This document shows positions 47,778-57,313 of a stretch of 64,000 nucleotides of DNA, piece after piece; within the stretch, counting starts at the first letter, position 1; each line of letters opens with the position of its first letter. The position numbers and the translations under genes were made by a program. This DNA comes from a virus. Below the pieces are notes generated by a model. The model was not told where the DNA came from and did no database searches. It worked only from the letters and a program-made list of their open reading frames with translations. Where the stretch lies: the IMG/VR virus record IMGVR_UViG_3300027985_000557, positions 1 to 64,000 of that record; one strand, written 5' to 3'.

Positions 47778-48834
47778 CGTTTAACCCATATATCCAATCA
47801 GTTGAAACGGCTACTTCGGTGTACCCCGGATAATTAGGATCGGATGGATCAGTAATCTCCGGGGGCACATAGGGCACAGGGCCGGGCTTGACATAGCCAC
47901 GCGGGCTTCTAGCGGGGCGACCTTCCCGAACAGTCAAGGAGCCACTAAGCGTTTTGCGATTTACGAGGTCCGGGGAAGAGTCACCGACCCACCCAATGAG
48001 CACCGGGAACATAGCGAATCGGCCGCGCGTGTAGGGAATAGGAGCAGCAGGAAAAACAGTCATGGAGCCAAGGTGAGGAGCGACGTTTGTGGTTGAGTCA
48101 TCATTTAAGGCTACGATCTTGTGAAAACACCCGTACTTCCCCGCCCCGTCCATGACGAACACGTATTCCGAATGATAAAGGTGGTACTCCGGTTCGGTAC
48201 TGAAATACAGATCAGTCTCCCCGGCGGCAATGTCGCAGGAGAACCGATACATCTCAGGGAACAAAGGCACCGCCACTACAAAACGATCAGTGTTCTCCAT
48301 GATATGGAGGAATGGAAACTGTTCGATGTAGGGCACCACGTAGTCAAACGTGTACGTGCGGAACGGTAGCTCGTAGTCGTTTTGCCGCTGTTCCACATGC
48401 GTGGCCGACCGGGTGCTATGTCCCTTAAATTCGCTGATTATCTGCGCGGTAGGGCGCTGTCCGAGGCCACACGGCAAGAGCGGAAGTTGCATGCCCAAGC
48501 CGCCGTAGTACTCGAACATGAAGATGTCTTGTCCCGAGGGTAGCCCAGGCTGCGGGGCAGGTGCCACTTCTTCTATCGTAAAGTCAGCGGAAAAGGAGGC
48601 CCCGAACACTCCGGTTTCGTACATCCGTTTGTTCGTATCGACTACGGATGTACTGAAAAAAACCCCAAACTTCGGGGCATGCACAAGGAGGGAACGCGAG
48701 GTATCGACGTCGGCCGAGAAGGTGGCCCCGAACAGGCCACCTTCCTTAGTCTCGTCGATTCCCGGGACGTTACCGGTCTCGATTTCCGCCGAAACGGTTA
48801 CCGGGAGGTCAAGGGAGACATCGACGTCTGCCAT
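47770..48834 (-). CDS. Minor tail protein, 354 aa
   Basis: The N-terminal ~90 residues contain internal similarity (LFGATFSADVDTSR and VFGASFSADFTIEE, with FGVFFSTSVVDTNK between), three copies of a short beta unit. The rest is a beta-rich domain common to siphovirus distal tail proteins. No enzymatic motif. The position next to the tape measure suggests a tail-tip adaptor. Confidence 0.6.
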   Translation of the reverse strand: MADVDVSLDLPVTVSAEIETGNVPGIDETKEGGLFGATFSADVDTSRSLLVHAPKFGVFFSTSVVDTNKRMYETGVFGASFSADFTIEEVAPAPQPGLPSGQDIFMFEYYGGLGMQLPLLPCGLGQRPTAQIISEFKGHSTRSATHVEQRQNDYELPFRTYTFDYVVPYIEQFPFLHIMENTDRFVVAVPLFPEMYRFSCDIAAGETDLYFSTEPEYHLYHSEYVFVMDGAGKYGCFHKIVALNDDSTTNVAPHLGSMTVFPAAPIPYTRGRFAMFPVLIGWVGDSSPDLVNRKTLSGSLTVREGRPARSPRGYVKPGPVPYVPPEITDPSDPNYPGYTEVAVSTDWIYGLNDA

Positions 48835-48838
48835 GGGA

Positions 48839-49357
48839 TTAACCGTCCTGGGCGGTAACGGTGGCGGTCACTCGCAGAGTTGTGCCGTTGGAAAGCACCT
48901 GGGCCGCCCCGAACTTTGCCGCAGCAAGGAGCACTGCCCCGGTGTCCGACGAGTTGCCCTTGGTGCTGGAACCGACGACAAGGCCCGCGCCGTAGATGGT
49001 CACGTTCTCGGTGATGGAGAACAGCGCCGGGTCGGCCGAGTTGGTGATCTGATTGGCCAGAATGTCCCCGGACTGGAATATGGGGCGAGTGGCTTCGGTG
49101 TACCCGCTGTATTCCGTGACACCCTTCACCGCATAGGTGCTATCCGCCGTGGGGGTTGCGTTGTCGCTGAAGATCATGATGTACCAGTCCGTGGACGGGA
49201 TGACCGCGCCTTTGAACATCACGTCCAGCCAGAACGCGAGGCCTTCATTGGTCATCACGTTGGGCATGAAATCAGATAGGCTGATGATATGTCCGCCCGC
49301 GTCCAACACCTCAGCCTTCCAGAAAGACTTGGCCCGTAAGCCCCCGAATTTACGCAT
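48839..49357 (-). CDS. Minor tail protein, 172 aa
   Basis: Pattern of a small phage tail protein: basic N-terminus, then SLSDFMPNVMTNEGLAFWLD and a C-terminal beta domain with GTTLRVTATVTAQDG. A GAGGA lies upstream. The SDFMPNVMTNEGL segment is frequent in phage tail proteins near the tape measure. Function is structural by inference. Confidence 0.6.
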   Translation of the reverse strand: MRKFGGLRAKSFWKAEVLDAGGHIISLSDFMPNVMTNEGLAFWLDVMFKGAVIPSTDWYIMIFSDNATPTADSTYAVKGVTEYSGYTEATRPIFQSGDILANQITNSADPALFSITENVTIYGAGLVVGSSTKGNSSDTGAVLLAAAKFGAAQVLSNGTTLRVTATVTAQDG

Positions 49358-49399
49358 GATTTTATCCTCGTTTTAGGCTCGTTTTCGACCCGCCGTGGC

Positions 49400-52300
49400 C
49401 TATGACCCGGAAATGCGTTTCAACGTCCTGTTATTGCTCGCTATGATGTTCATTACGACCTTCTGCCCGGCCGTGGTCCCCAGAGCGTCAAGGACCATCT
49501 TGGGGTCCGTGACGTTGATGATATTCACGGCCGAGGAACCCCCACCCGTCGAGCCTTGCGAGGATACCCCCAGGTTGCCCTGGCTGTCCCGCTTCAAGGG
49601 GAGGATGGCCTCCGGGCCTTTCTCGCCCAGGACACCCAGCGCCCCGGCCCCGCCCTTTGCGAACTTGAACACATGCGGAGTATTGAATACCCCGCCGTTG
49701 GCGAACGCATAGGCCCCTCCAGCAAAGGCTGCGCCCCTGGCAAAGAACTGCGCGCCGCCATGGCTAAAGCCGCCGCCCTTGGCGAATAGTGACCCAATAG
49801 CACTGAATAATCCGCCGAGCAAGCCCCCGCCGCCGAGCAAGCCCCCGCCGCCGAGCAAGCCCCCGCCGCCGCTACTGCCCCCGCCAAACAGTGAACTGAA
49901 CAACGAGGTCAGTGTGCTGATGAGTGAAGAAAAAATATTCGTGGTGCCGCTAGACCAATCACTGAAGGTGTTCTTGGACTCTTCAGCAAACTGTGCCACA
50001 TCCGCGCCCATGGCGTAGGAGTTCGCAGTCATGGCCGTGGCCGCTGCGTCCATGGTGCCGGACCCCGCCGCCCCCGTAGCGCCAGCTACAGCATTCGCTA
50101 CCGAGCTACCTGCACTCCCTGCGCCGGTCAAGTTGGCCGTGGACAGCGCCGTGGTCAAACCCTGGATAGCGATCGTATTTGCGCCTGTAGCCGCAGTGTT
50201 CGCCGTCTGTGCGGAAGCCGCTGCCGTGTCCCCGGCCCCGCCGAGGCCACTGATCAGACTACCCGAGTCAAAACCGAAGGCCCCGCCGACGCCCTTGAGC
50301 ATGCTGGACATCATGTTATTCAGGCCAAATTCAATGAACCGCTTGCCGATGTTCTTCAGCATACTGGCGATGGACTCTTCGGCTGTCTTGGTACCGTCGA
50401 TGAGTCCTTCAATCATGTCACCCAGGCCCGACTTGATGTCGTCCAGGGTACCCTTCATGAGTTCTACGACCTGCTGGCCGGTAGTCTTCTGTTCAGCAAG
50501 CCATTCAGCAAGACCGAGCTTCATTTGGTCGTACATGGAGCCTTCGATCTCAATGCGCTTCTTGGCGTACTCCAGCGCACTGATCTGCCCCTCGTTGTAC
50601 TTCTGCTTGAGCAAGGACATGTACTCGCTTTCGGACATAATGCCGTAGGCGTAGTAATCGTCCATGTACCGCTTGCGCGCGTCGTACAGGCTCTTCTCGT
50701 AGCTGACGTTCGCGGCAGCCAGTTCGGCCCTCTTGTTATTGAGATCCGTCTCCAGCTTTTTCTTGGCGTCCGACCCTTCCTTCTCAAGGGCCAGTTCACG
50801 CTGAATCTCAGCGATCTCGGCGTTGACCGACGCCACCTTGGCCGAGTGTTTCTTGCGCTCGATGTCTTGGTAGTAGGTGAAGCTATCATTCATGCCCGCG
50901 ATTTCGAGATCATCGCGAGACTTGTTCAGAGCGATGCTTGTTTCGGCCGCCTGTTTGTCGAACTTCTTCTTGGACTCAATCTGCTGCGCGTAGAGGATGA
51001 GCAGTTCCTTGTTGGCGGCGTTCTGCTCTTTCTCGGCAGAGTCGATGTCGGTTTCCGACTTGGCCTTGGCACGCATCTGATCGGCGACGGCCACGTACTC
51101 CTTGGCTGTCTCGATCTTCTTTTCAATGAGGGCAATCTCCGCTTCTTCGGCAGAGGTTTCCCCCTTGGCAACGGAAAGACGGGACTGTGCCTCTTCCAGT
51201 TCCATAAGAGACTTTAGGTTGGCGATGCGCTTGCGCTCAGCCTTAAACACATCCCCGTGCCCGCCTGCCAGGGAGTTGAGTGATTTAACATGCGCTCGCT
51301 CAGCCCCGGTCGCTTTATTCGTGGCCCCTGTGAGTCCTTCCGTTACCGACTGGACCGCCGGGATAAGCTGAATAACCGGGAGATTGAATTGTTCGCCGAA
51401 CAATGTCCTGAGTGCGGACATCATTCCTTCGTAAATCTTCAGGACAGCGTTCGCATTGTCTATGTTCTGCTGCTGCCACTTCTCATTATTTTCTTTGTTC
51501 GCGAGTGCCCCGGCACCGTCCGTCTTAGCGATGGACTGCTCGACGTTAGCAAGGGCGTCAGCATTCGCCTGCTTCTGGGCCTCCAGTTGCAGCTTGTACG
51601 GCTCGAGAACAGCCTTAGCGACTTCATCAAGGGCCTTGAGCTTTGCGTCACGCTCTTCTTTGGCCGCAGCTTCCTGCGTCTGCTTACCTTCAGCGACAGC
51701 CTTATTAATCTTATCCTGGGCATCGTTGTAGGCGGTAACCGCCTCGTCGATATATCCCTTGCGCAGGACGGCGTTCTCACGTTCAGCTTCCGTCCCGGTC
51801 TTCATGGTTTCTTGAAGTTTCTGGTAAGCGGAGGTCACGCCGTCAATGTTTAAGCTCTTGAGCCCTTCATCGACTTTGGCCTGGGCAGAAGCCATGGCTA
51901 CTTCCGCTTCAGCCGCCTTCTGGGTATTGCCGGCGAGTTCAAGCACCCGCTGCGCCATGTCGTTGGGCATCTTGTCAAGGAATGCCTGAGCCATGGCCCT
52001 GGAGGCCTCGTCGCCCGCGTCCCGCAGCTTCTTGACATACTCGACAGCATTCGCAACAGCGGTGCGCTGTTTATTCGTCGCCTCAGTGTACTCCGCCGCG
52101 TTCTTCTTCGGATCGCTTACCGTCGCAGCATCACCAGCCTCGACCGCTCCAACGTGGGCGTCACTACGGATGTTCTGGAGCTGCTGCTGCCCCTTCTTAA
52201 AAAGGGCGATGTCCGCATCAATGGCGGCTTTCATCTCATCGGTGTGCCCCGTCGCCTTTTTGGCAATCAAGGCGTCGATGGCGGCGAGGTAGTCCTTGGT

Positions 52301-54922
52301 GGAAGCCGTCGCCAAGTCCAGGGTGTTCGCCAACTCAGGAAAAGCGGCAAGGAGGCGCACTGTCTGCTGCTGCCAGAGTTCACCGCCCTCTTTGGCCGAT
52401 CCAATGCTTCCCTTGTATCGCTCAAGCTCCGTAACTTGCTTCTCAAGAGAAGTAGCCAGTTCCGAGTGCTTCTTGATCGCCTTTTCTGTGGAAGTGCCGA
52501 TGTCGGACAGGGCGTAAGCAAGGCCGCCAAGGGCCACAACCCCGGCGGCGACCCAGCCCCATACCGGAACAGCCGCCAAGGCAACGGTGGCGCTCTCAAA
52601 TCCAGCGGTAGCCAAAGCCGCACTGCCGAGGGGGCTTACAAGAGTCCCAATCTTAGCCCCGAAGGCGACAAGGGCATCAAACGACATGGCGACTTTGAGG
52701 GCGCGAAATGCCGTCGTTGCCAGCCCGACCGCAACGGTAAGGGCCGCGAGCTTGATGATGAGGCCGCCCACCGCGCTTTCCGCGAAGGTATTCATCGCGG
52801 TCATCGTGCTATTGATGATGTCGAGGATGCCGCCGAACACGTTCGCAATGCCGTTCTCACCAAGGGTAGCCATGAGAACGGCGAACTTATTCTTCACAAG
52901 ATCAATCTTCGCACCAAGGCCCTGCATCTGCGTTTGGGCCATCTCATGCGCGGCACCAACCTCGTTAAGAGCGAGACTGAACTCCTGAACTTGCTTGGCC
53001 GATGAGGCAAGCTGAATAGCAGCGTTACCCGCCCGCGTCCCGAAGATGTCATAGAAATTGGCATTCCGCTGCAAAAGAGTGCCGAGATTCTCAAGAACGG
53101 TACCGTAGCTGTTCTGCTTGAGGTTGAAGTCATTCAAACTCATGCCGGCTTTAACCACGGCCGTTGTGAACTTACCGGACCCTTCACCAAGAATCTGAAA
53201 GATCTGCCGCAGGCCCGTACCAATAGTGGAAGCCCGGAGGCCCGCATTGGCAAGGGACATGGTGGAAGCCGTGGCATCCTTGAAGCTGATGCCTGCCTGA
53301 CGGGCGGCCACGCCGACGTAGTTGTACGCCGTGTTCAGCTTATCAACGTCGAGCTTCGACTTGTTGATAGCGACGGCCAGGGCATCGACCACCTCGCCGG
53401 ATTGAGCGGCATCCATATTGAAGGCACGGATAATCGTCGTGACAAGATTCGTGGCCTTGCCCATATCCGACATGGTGCCCGTGGCAAGTTCGGTTACCGA
53501 TCCGATAGTTTGCATCGTCTCGGTCGCACTGAAACCGGCTTGGGCAATCTCGGTCATGCCCCCGGCGATGTCTTTGATCCCTTTATTGGACCTGGCTGCG
53601 ACGTTCTTGAGCGTGTCGCCCATGCGGCCCATCTGTTCGTCAGTGGCTCCGGAGATGGACTGGAGATTACGGAGAGACTGGTCGTACTCGACAATGGCCT
53701 GCGAAGCCTTGTAGATGCCGGTGATCAAGGCGGTAGCGATAGCGTAGGAAGCCATCGTCTTGAACGCATTGGCGACTCGGGTCACGGCCCCTTGAAGCGT
53801 ACCCATGATGCCCGTGGCCTGCCGTGAAGCCGTGACGGTCTTACCCATCTCGGCGGCGGCTTCTGTCTGCACTTTTCCGTGCCGGGCAGTCGCCTCATTC
53901 AAAACCTGGGCAGAAGAAGTGAGGGCATTGTACTCCGTTCCGAGAGTCTTGGCCCTGGATGCCGACCGGAGCTGTTCCTCTCCGACCGCCTGAATGTTCT
54001 TGTAGAGTGCCTTATACATCCCCGAGTTGCTGCCGTAATCCTTGGCAACCGCGACGGCGGCTTCCTGGTACTGGCGGCCATACTGCCCCAGGTCTTTGAG
54101 GCCTCTGGCGTAGTCAAGAACACCCTTCTTCGCAGCGGTCATGCCCGTGGACATGTTGGCCGTAGAAGTGGATACCTCGACAAGGCCGTCCCGAGTCATC
54201 TTGGTGACGCCGGCCGCGTTACGCTCTGCCTCGGACAAAACCTGACGAGACGAGGAGAGCTTCTTGTACTCATCCCCCAACAAGGCGGACTTCTGGGCGG
54301 CAATGGCCTGGGACGCGGCGACGTTTTTAATGCCGACCGCAACGGCCTCGAATTGAGCCGTACCGGCTCCGTACTGCTCGGCGGCGCGCTTTACTGCGTT
54401 GCTGTAGACCGTGCCGTAAGACCCGACCTTTTGAATCGCTTTCAGGTAGCTATTGGTGCTGTTCACACCATTTTCCATGGTGTTGTTCAGCAAGGCGAAG
54501 CGGTCCTGCGATTGATACCACGCATTGCCCGCCGAACCCATGGTCCTACTGGTCTTGTAGAGCTGCTTCTCGAGCTTGTCCAGAACAGCGAACTGTTCCT
54601 TCCACGCGGTGGACCCCTGCTGGATACCGCGTTCAGCATTTTGAGCGGAGAGCTTTTTGACGGCGTCGGAGTAGGCCTCGGTCTGCGCCGAGAGCCGCGT
54701 CATGGAGGAAGACTGAGCATCTGCCGCCTGTCCCGCTTTACGAAGAGAACCCGACAACGCGGCGAGCTGCCCTTCAAGGCGAGAAGAGACGTTGTAGACC
54801 TTGTTCATGGCAACCTTGAGGTTGCCAATGGAATTATCCAGCAAAGCCAGGGCGGAAGACAGACTCTTGTCCATCTTGCCCACAATGCTCAGCAGGAGCT
54901 GCTGCTCAGTCTTCCCTGCCAT
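49400..54922 (-). CDS. Tape measure protein (TP901 type), 1840 aa
   Basis: Long helical chain with a TP901-type tape measure region around residues 380-650 (VEYDQSLRNLQSISGATDEQ, GIKDIAGGMTEIAQAGFSAT). A hydrophobic membrane-active region follows, then coiled coils (~1050-1600). The C-terminus is Gly-rich with GLLGGG repeats and GVLGEKGPEAILPLK, typical of these proteins. As tail length scales with tape measure length, a tail near 0.25-0.3 micrometre would be expected. It guides tail tube assembly and is ejected with DNA. Confidence 0.93.
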   Translation of the reverse strand: MAGKTEQQLLLSIVGKMDKSLSSALALLDNSIGNLKVAMNKVYNVSSRLEGQLAALSGSLRKAGQAADAQSSSMTRLSAQTEAYSDAVKKLSAQNAERGIQQGSTAWKEQFAVLDKLEKQLYKTSRTMGSAGNAWYQSQDRFALLNNTMENGVNSTNSYLKAIQKVGSYGTVYSNAVKRAAEQYGAGTAQFEAVAVGIKNVAASQAIAAQKSALLGDEYKKLSSSRQVLSEAERNAAGVTKMTRDGLVEVSTSTANMSTGMTAAKKGVLDYARGLKDLGQYGRQYQEAAVAVAKDYGSNSGMYKALYKNIQAVGEEQLRSASRAKTLGTEYNALTSSAQVLNEATARHGKVQTEAAAEMGKTVTASRQATGIMGTLQGAVTRVANAFKTMASYAIATALITGIYKASQAIVEYDQSLRNLQSISGATDEQMGRMGDTLKNVAARSNKGIKDIAGGMTEIAQAGFSATETMQTIGSVTELATGTMSDMGKATNLVTTIIRAFNMDAAQSGEVVDALAVAINKSKLDVDKLNTAYNYVGVAARQAGISFKDATASTMSLANAGLRASTIGTGLRQIFQILGEGSGKFTTAVVKAGMSLNDFNLKQNSYGTVLENLGTLLQRNANFYDIFGTRAGNAAIQLASSAKQVQEFSLALNEVGAAHEMAQTQMQGLGAKIDLVKNKFAVLMATLGENGIANVFGGILDIINSTMTAMNTFAESAVGGLIIKLAALTVAVGLATTAFRALKVAMSFDALVAFGAKIGTLVSPLGSAALATAGFESATVALAAVPVWGWVAAGVVALGGLAYALSDIGTSTEKAIKKHSELATSLEKQVTELERYKGSIGSAKEGGELWQQQTVRLLAAFPELANTLDLATASTKDYLAAIDALIAKKATGHTDEMKAAIDADIALFKKGQQQLQNIRSDAHVGAVEAGDAATVSDPKKNAAEYTEATNKQRTAVANAVEYVKKLRDAGDEASRAMAQAFLDKMPNDMAQRVLELAGNTQKAAEAEVAMASAQAKVDEGLKSLNIDGVTSAYQKLQETMKTGTEAERENAVLRKGYIDEAVTAYNDAQDKINKAVAEGKQTQEAAAKEERDAKLKALDEVAKAVLEPYKLQLEAQKQANADALANVEQSIAKTDGAGALANKENNEKWQQQNIDNANAVLKIYEGMMSALRTLFGEQFNLPVIQLIPAVQSVTEGLTGATNKATGAERAHVKSLNSLAGGHGDVFKAERKRIANLKSLMELEEAQSRLSVAKGETSAEEAEIALIEKKIETAKEYVAVADQMRAKAKSETDIDSAEKEQNAANKELLILYAQQIESKKKFDKQAAETSIALNKSRDDLEIAGMNDSFTYYQDIERKKHSAKVASVNAEIAEIQRELALEKEGSDAKKKLETDLNNKRAELAAANVSYEKSLYDARKRYMDDYYAYGIMSESEYMSLLKQKYNEGQISALEYAKKRIEIEGSMYDQMKLGLAEWLAEQKTTGQQVVELMKGTLDDIKSGLGDMIEGLIDGTKTAEESIASMLKNIGKRFIEFGLNNMMSSMLKGVGGAFGFDSGSLISGLGGAGDTAAASAQTANTAATGANTIAIQGLTTALSTANLTGAGSAGSSVANAVAGATGAAGSGTMDAAATAMTANSYAMGADVAQFAEESKNTFSDWSSGTTNIFSSLISTLTSLFSSLFGGGSSGGGGLLGGGGLLGGGGLLGGLFSAIGSLFAKGGGFSHGGAQFFARGAAFAGGAYAFANGGVFNTPHVFKFAKGGAGALGVLGEKGPEAILPLKRDSQGNLGVSSQGSTGGGSSAVNIINVTDPKMVLDALGTTAGQKVVMNIIASNNRTLKRISGS
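49814..49867 (-). repeat. Three exact 18-bp tandem repeats in the tape measure gene
   Basis: GCCGAGCAAGCCCCCGCC occurs three times without spacer (49814, 49832, 49850), coding for a GLLGGG unit on the minus strand. Exact identity suggests recent slippage. Confidence 0.92.
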
Positions 54923-54930
54923 GGTTCCCC

Positions 54931-55709
54931 CTAGAGCCCGGTATTACCGAACTGCTTCATCAAGTTGCTGCGCATCTTCTTGGTCAGCCTGTCTCGTTCT
55001 TCTTGACTCATGTCTTCATAGGCTGAAGGATCCTTGAAGATTCCGTCGCCTTGATTGGTAAGCGAGCCCGAGGGGGCGTTTTTAACCAGTTTGCGAAGAT
55101 CGACGCCTTGCAGCTTGGCATCGAAGCACATCTGGTCGAACTGTTTACCTTCTGCGGCTTCAAATAGAAAGTGAACTTGGTTGAAGGTCAGACCTCCGTC
55201 CTTGAAACTCTTGTAGAAGATATGATGTATCGTGTACTGAGGGTACGCCAGCAAAAACCGGGCGGCGACCTCATCCAGCGACAGGGTTACTGAATCTTCT
55301 GCCCCGCCATGCGCTTGATGAGGTTCCGCACGTTTTTTATGTTGCCCTCGTAGTTCAGTTCCCAAATGCCTATGACGATATCCGTGAGCTGCGTGTTGGT
55401 CATGCTGCCCACCACCTCATCGATCTCGTTGGCCGGGACGTCGCTGGCAATGGCAAGGATCTTGCCGAGGTTATCCGTAATGATGGCCATGACATCGGTG
55501 ATGATGCCGGCGTTCTCCAGGCCGTCCTTGACTGAGGCGATGTCCTCGTATTCCTTGGACTTCTCGGCGAACACCTTGACGGCCTCGACGATGACGGTGC
55601 CCATCTTGTTCTGATCGGAGATGGACAAGGGGTAAACGGTAATCTCGCGCAATTCGCGCGATCCGACTTCGTACTGCCGGACCTGAGGATTGAGTTTGCT
55701 TTCGGACAT
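54931..55709 (-). CDS. Tail assembly chaperone, frameshifted long form (G-T fusion), 259 aa
   Basis: The upstream frame (55709 to 55287) and the frame ending at 54931 overlap and are joined by a -1 shift at A-AAA-AAC. After slippage the chain reads ...NIK then KRAEPHQAHGGAEDSVTL and continues to QFGNTGL. Position between the major tail protein and the tape measure is the hallmark of lambda G/GT-type chaperones. The long form bridges tape measure and tail tube protein. Confidence 0.88.
55287..55709 (-). CDS. Tail assembly chaperone, short form (G), 140 aa
   Basis: The zero-frame product, made by ribosomes that do not slip. It is a compact helical protein (VIVEAVKVFAEKSKEYEDIA, NTQLTDIVIGIWELNYEGN) that should coat the tape measure before tube assembly. 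A GGAG precedes the ATG. It terminates 48 bases after the slippery site. Confidence 0.9.
   Translation of the reverse strand: MSESKLNPQVRQYEVGSRELREITVYPLSISDQNKMGTVIVEAVKVFAEKSKEYEDIASVKDGLENAGIITDVMAIITDNLGKILAIASDVPANEIDEVVGSMTNTQLTDIVIGIWELNYEGNIKNVRNLIKRMAGQKIQ
55332..55338 (-). promoter_or_regulatory. -1 ribosomal frameshift site A-AAA-AAC
   Basis: The heptamer is in the correct zero-frame register (atA AAA AAC) and leads to the open -1 frame. Downstream sequence is GC-rich and could fold, but no clear pseudoknot was established. Confidence 0.88.
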
Positions 55710-55734
55710 AGTTCCTTCTCCTTTGGAGATTTAG

Positions 55735-55758
55735 GGGGCCAAGGCGGACCTTGGCCCC
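55735..55758 (-). other. GC hairpin between major tail protein and chaperone genes
   Basis: Perfect ten-base stem GGGGCCAAGG/CCTTGGCCCC with a four-base loop and no T-run. Placed just after the abundant tail tube gene, it may act as partial terminator or 3' stabiliser, lowering expression of the chaperone and later genes. Confidence 0.65.
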
Positions 55759-55766
55759 GTTGCGGG

Positions 55767-56351
55767 TTACTGGAACAGGATGCGGCCGAGGGGACGCTCG
55801 TCCCACACGACGTCGCCGCCGGCCACTTCGGAATCGGCGCGCTTGGATTCGAAGGTGACCGGGACGGCCACGGCGTCTTCGGCCTTCAGGTCCATCTCGA
55901 TGGACGAGGTGGCCTGGGCGCGCGGGAAGATGATGGTGAACTTGTCGATGCCGTTCGGGTAGACGTACTCGGCTTCCATGCGGATGAAGGCCGGGGACGT
56001 CAAGGTGCCGATGACGATTTCGCCGGAGTGGGCCGTGGCGTAGCCGGTGGAAGCATCCTTGCCCATGGCGTAGGCGAGGTTTTTCGGGCTAACTTCCTTG
56101 AACTCGCACTCCAGGGAGGCGGACGAGCGCAGGGGAATGGTCATGTCCTCCATCAGCGGAAAGCCGGATTCCAGCTTCCAGTACTCGGTGTTGCCGGTGT
56201 ACTTGGTGGAGGCCATCGCGCCCATGGAATCGGTCTTGGTCAGGACCGGATCGATCTCGGCGATGTTGGTGGATGAAGCACCCAGGCGAATCTGGGCGAG
56301 GCCAAGGGCAACGGTCGTGGTGTCGCGGGTTACCGGGCCGGTACGGGGCAT
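55767..56351 (-). CDS. Major tail tube protein, 194 aa
   Basis: The size, the Ala/Gly/Thr composition and beta-rich pattern (VALGLAQIRLGASS, SLECEFKEVSPKNLAYAMG, EYVYPNGIDKFTIIFPRAQ) fit a siphovirus tail tube protein. The position directly before the frameshifted chaperone is diagnostic. GGAG precedes the ATG. Expected to be one of the most abundant virion proteins. Confidence 0.85.
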   Translation of the reverse strand: MPRTGPVTRDTTTVALGLAQIRLGASSTNIAEIDPVLTKTDSMGAMASTKYTGNTEYWKLESGFPLMEDMTIPLRSSASLECEFKEVSPKNLAYAMGKDASTGYATAHSGEIVIGTLTSPAFIRMEAEYVYPNGIDKFTIIFPRAQATSSIEMDLKAEDAVAVPVTFESKRADSEVAGGDVVWDERPLGRILFQ

Positions 56352-56375
56352 GGGGATTCTCCTTGTATAGGGAGG

Positions 56376-56642
56376 TTATATGTTGGTCTTCTCGACAGAT
56401 TCGCTGATGTCTTGGTCGTTCGGTTGCCCGATTATATCGTTGGGCGGGAAATAGTTCAGGGTCACGAACTTCCCGCAGTCACGACGGAAACACCGGATGC
56501 GCAATGATCCATGAATGTAGATGTCAACCGGAACAAAGGTTCCCGGCTGCGATTTACCAAACATGAAATGCCAAAGGCCGTTCGGCAGCCGGGTGAGCAG
56601 CTTGCGCCCGCAGTGGGGGCACATGATGAATTTCTCTTCCAT
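56376..56642 (-). CDS. Com-like zinc ribbon protein, 88 aa
   Basis: CPHCGRKLL near the N-terminus and RCFRRDCGKFVTLNYF in the middle give a four-cysteine zinc ribbon like Com of Mu. Com binds RNA and activates translation of the DNA-modification gene mom. No mom homologue was recognised here, so it may instead be a small tail-region regulator. The spacing between the pairs is larger than in classic Com. Confidence 0.6.
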   Translation of the reverse strand: MEEKFIMCPHCGRKLLTRLPNGLWHFMFGKSQPGTFVPVDIYIHGSLRIRCFRRDCGKFVTLNYFPPNDIIGQPNDQDISESVEKTNI

Positions 56643-56643
56643 G

Positions 56644-57123
56644 CTACACCTTTGATGCGAATCGAATCATGGTGGAAAGCTGCCGGGCCTTGGTGTCGTC
56701 GGCAAGGGGTGGGCTCACGGTGGTTTCCTGAATGCGTGTTACCGCCAAGGCACCAATGACTTCCCAATCCTTGTCCGAGTAGCTCTGGTAAAACGGAATG
56801 CGCTTGGGAGGCACCTCGCCCGCGTTGTCGTCAGCGATCAGGTAGCCCATGACCGTATCGCACAGACGGGCCAGGGCAAAGCCTTCGTTATCCTGCCGCG
56901 AACAGCAGAACAAGTCCACGAAAAGCGAAGACAGGGTGTCGCGTTCAAGTGGCCCAATCATGATGGACACCCACTGATCGGCGGCAACACCCTGGACCGT
57001 GGGGGCGGCAAGGCCCCGGTCGAACGTAATGGGAATGCCTTCAACGATCTGGAGATTCTCCAAGAAATATCGCTTCAGACTGTCCCGGATGTTAGCCTCT
57101 CGGGCGGTTGGGTCCAGTGCCAT
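56644..57123 (-). CDS. Tail completion/terminator-like protein, 159 aa
   Basis: Start at 57123 inside the end of the previous gene; the longer frame would have no ribosome binding site. Pattern REANIRDSLKRYFLENLQIVEG and a later beta-rich half resemble small neck/tail terminator proteins of siphoviruses. Position before the tail tube supports the role. Confidence 0.6.
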   Translation of the reverse strand: MALDPTAREANIRDSLKRYFLENLQIVEGIPITFDRGLAAPTVQGVAADQWVSIMIGPLERDTLSSLFVDLFCCSRQDNEGFALARLCDTVMGYLIADDNAGEVPPKRIPFYQSYSDKDWEVIGALAVTRIQETTVSPPLADDTKARQLSTMIRFASKV

Positions 57124-57313
57124 GATCAAACTCGTCCAGAAACGTGCCAAGCAGGGCGGCGAATTTCTTCAACTGCTCGGCGTTCTGGTGGTCTTCGGCC
57201 CCTTCGGTATTGATGGTGGCCTTGTCCAGGGCATCCGCTATGCCGCGTACTTCAGTTAATCTAAGTTCCACCGTAACAAGAATGTCGGCGGGCTGCAAGT
57301 CCAATATCTTCAT
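57092..57313 (-). CDS. Hypothetical small neck-region protein, 73 aa
   Basis: Small helical protein encoded between two neck/tail completion genes, overlapping both (4 bp upstream, 32 bp downstream). The central segment ADALDKATINTEGAEDHQNA is acidic. Tight overlaps suggest coupled translation. No family recognised. Confidence 0.5.
   Translation of the reverse strand: MKILDLQPADILVTVELRLTEVRGIADALDKATINTEGAEDHQNAEQLKKFAALLGTFLDEFDHGTGPNRPRG

Noticed and set aside
49814-49867. 18-bp repeats as iterons or protein-binding sites
   Set aside because: They lie in the coding Gly-rich end of the tape measure and encode exact GLLGGG units; simple slippage explains them.
53879-54934. Plus-strand 351-residue frame opposite the tape measure gene
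   Set aside because: No ribosome binding site, opposite to late transcription, and antisense to a recognised tape measure.
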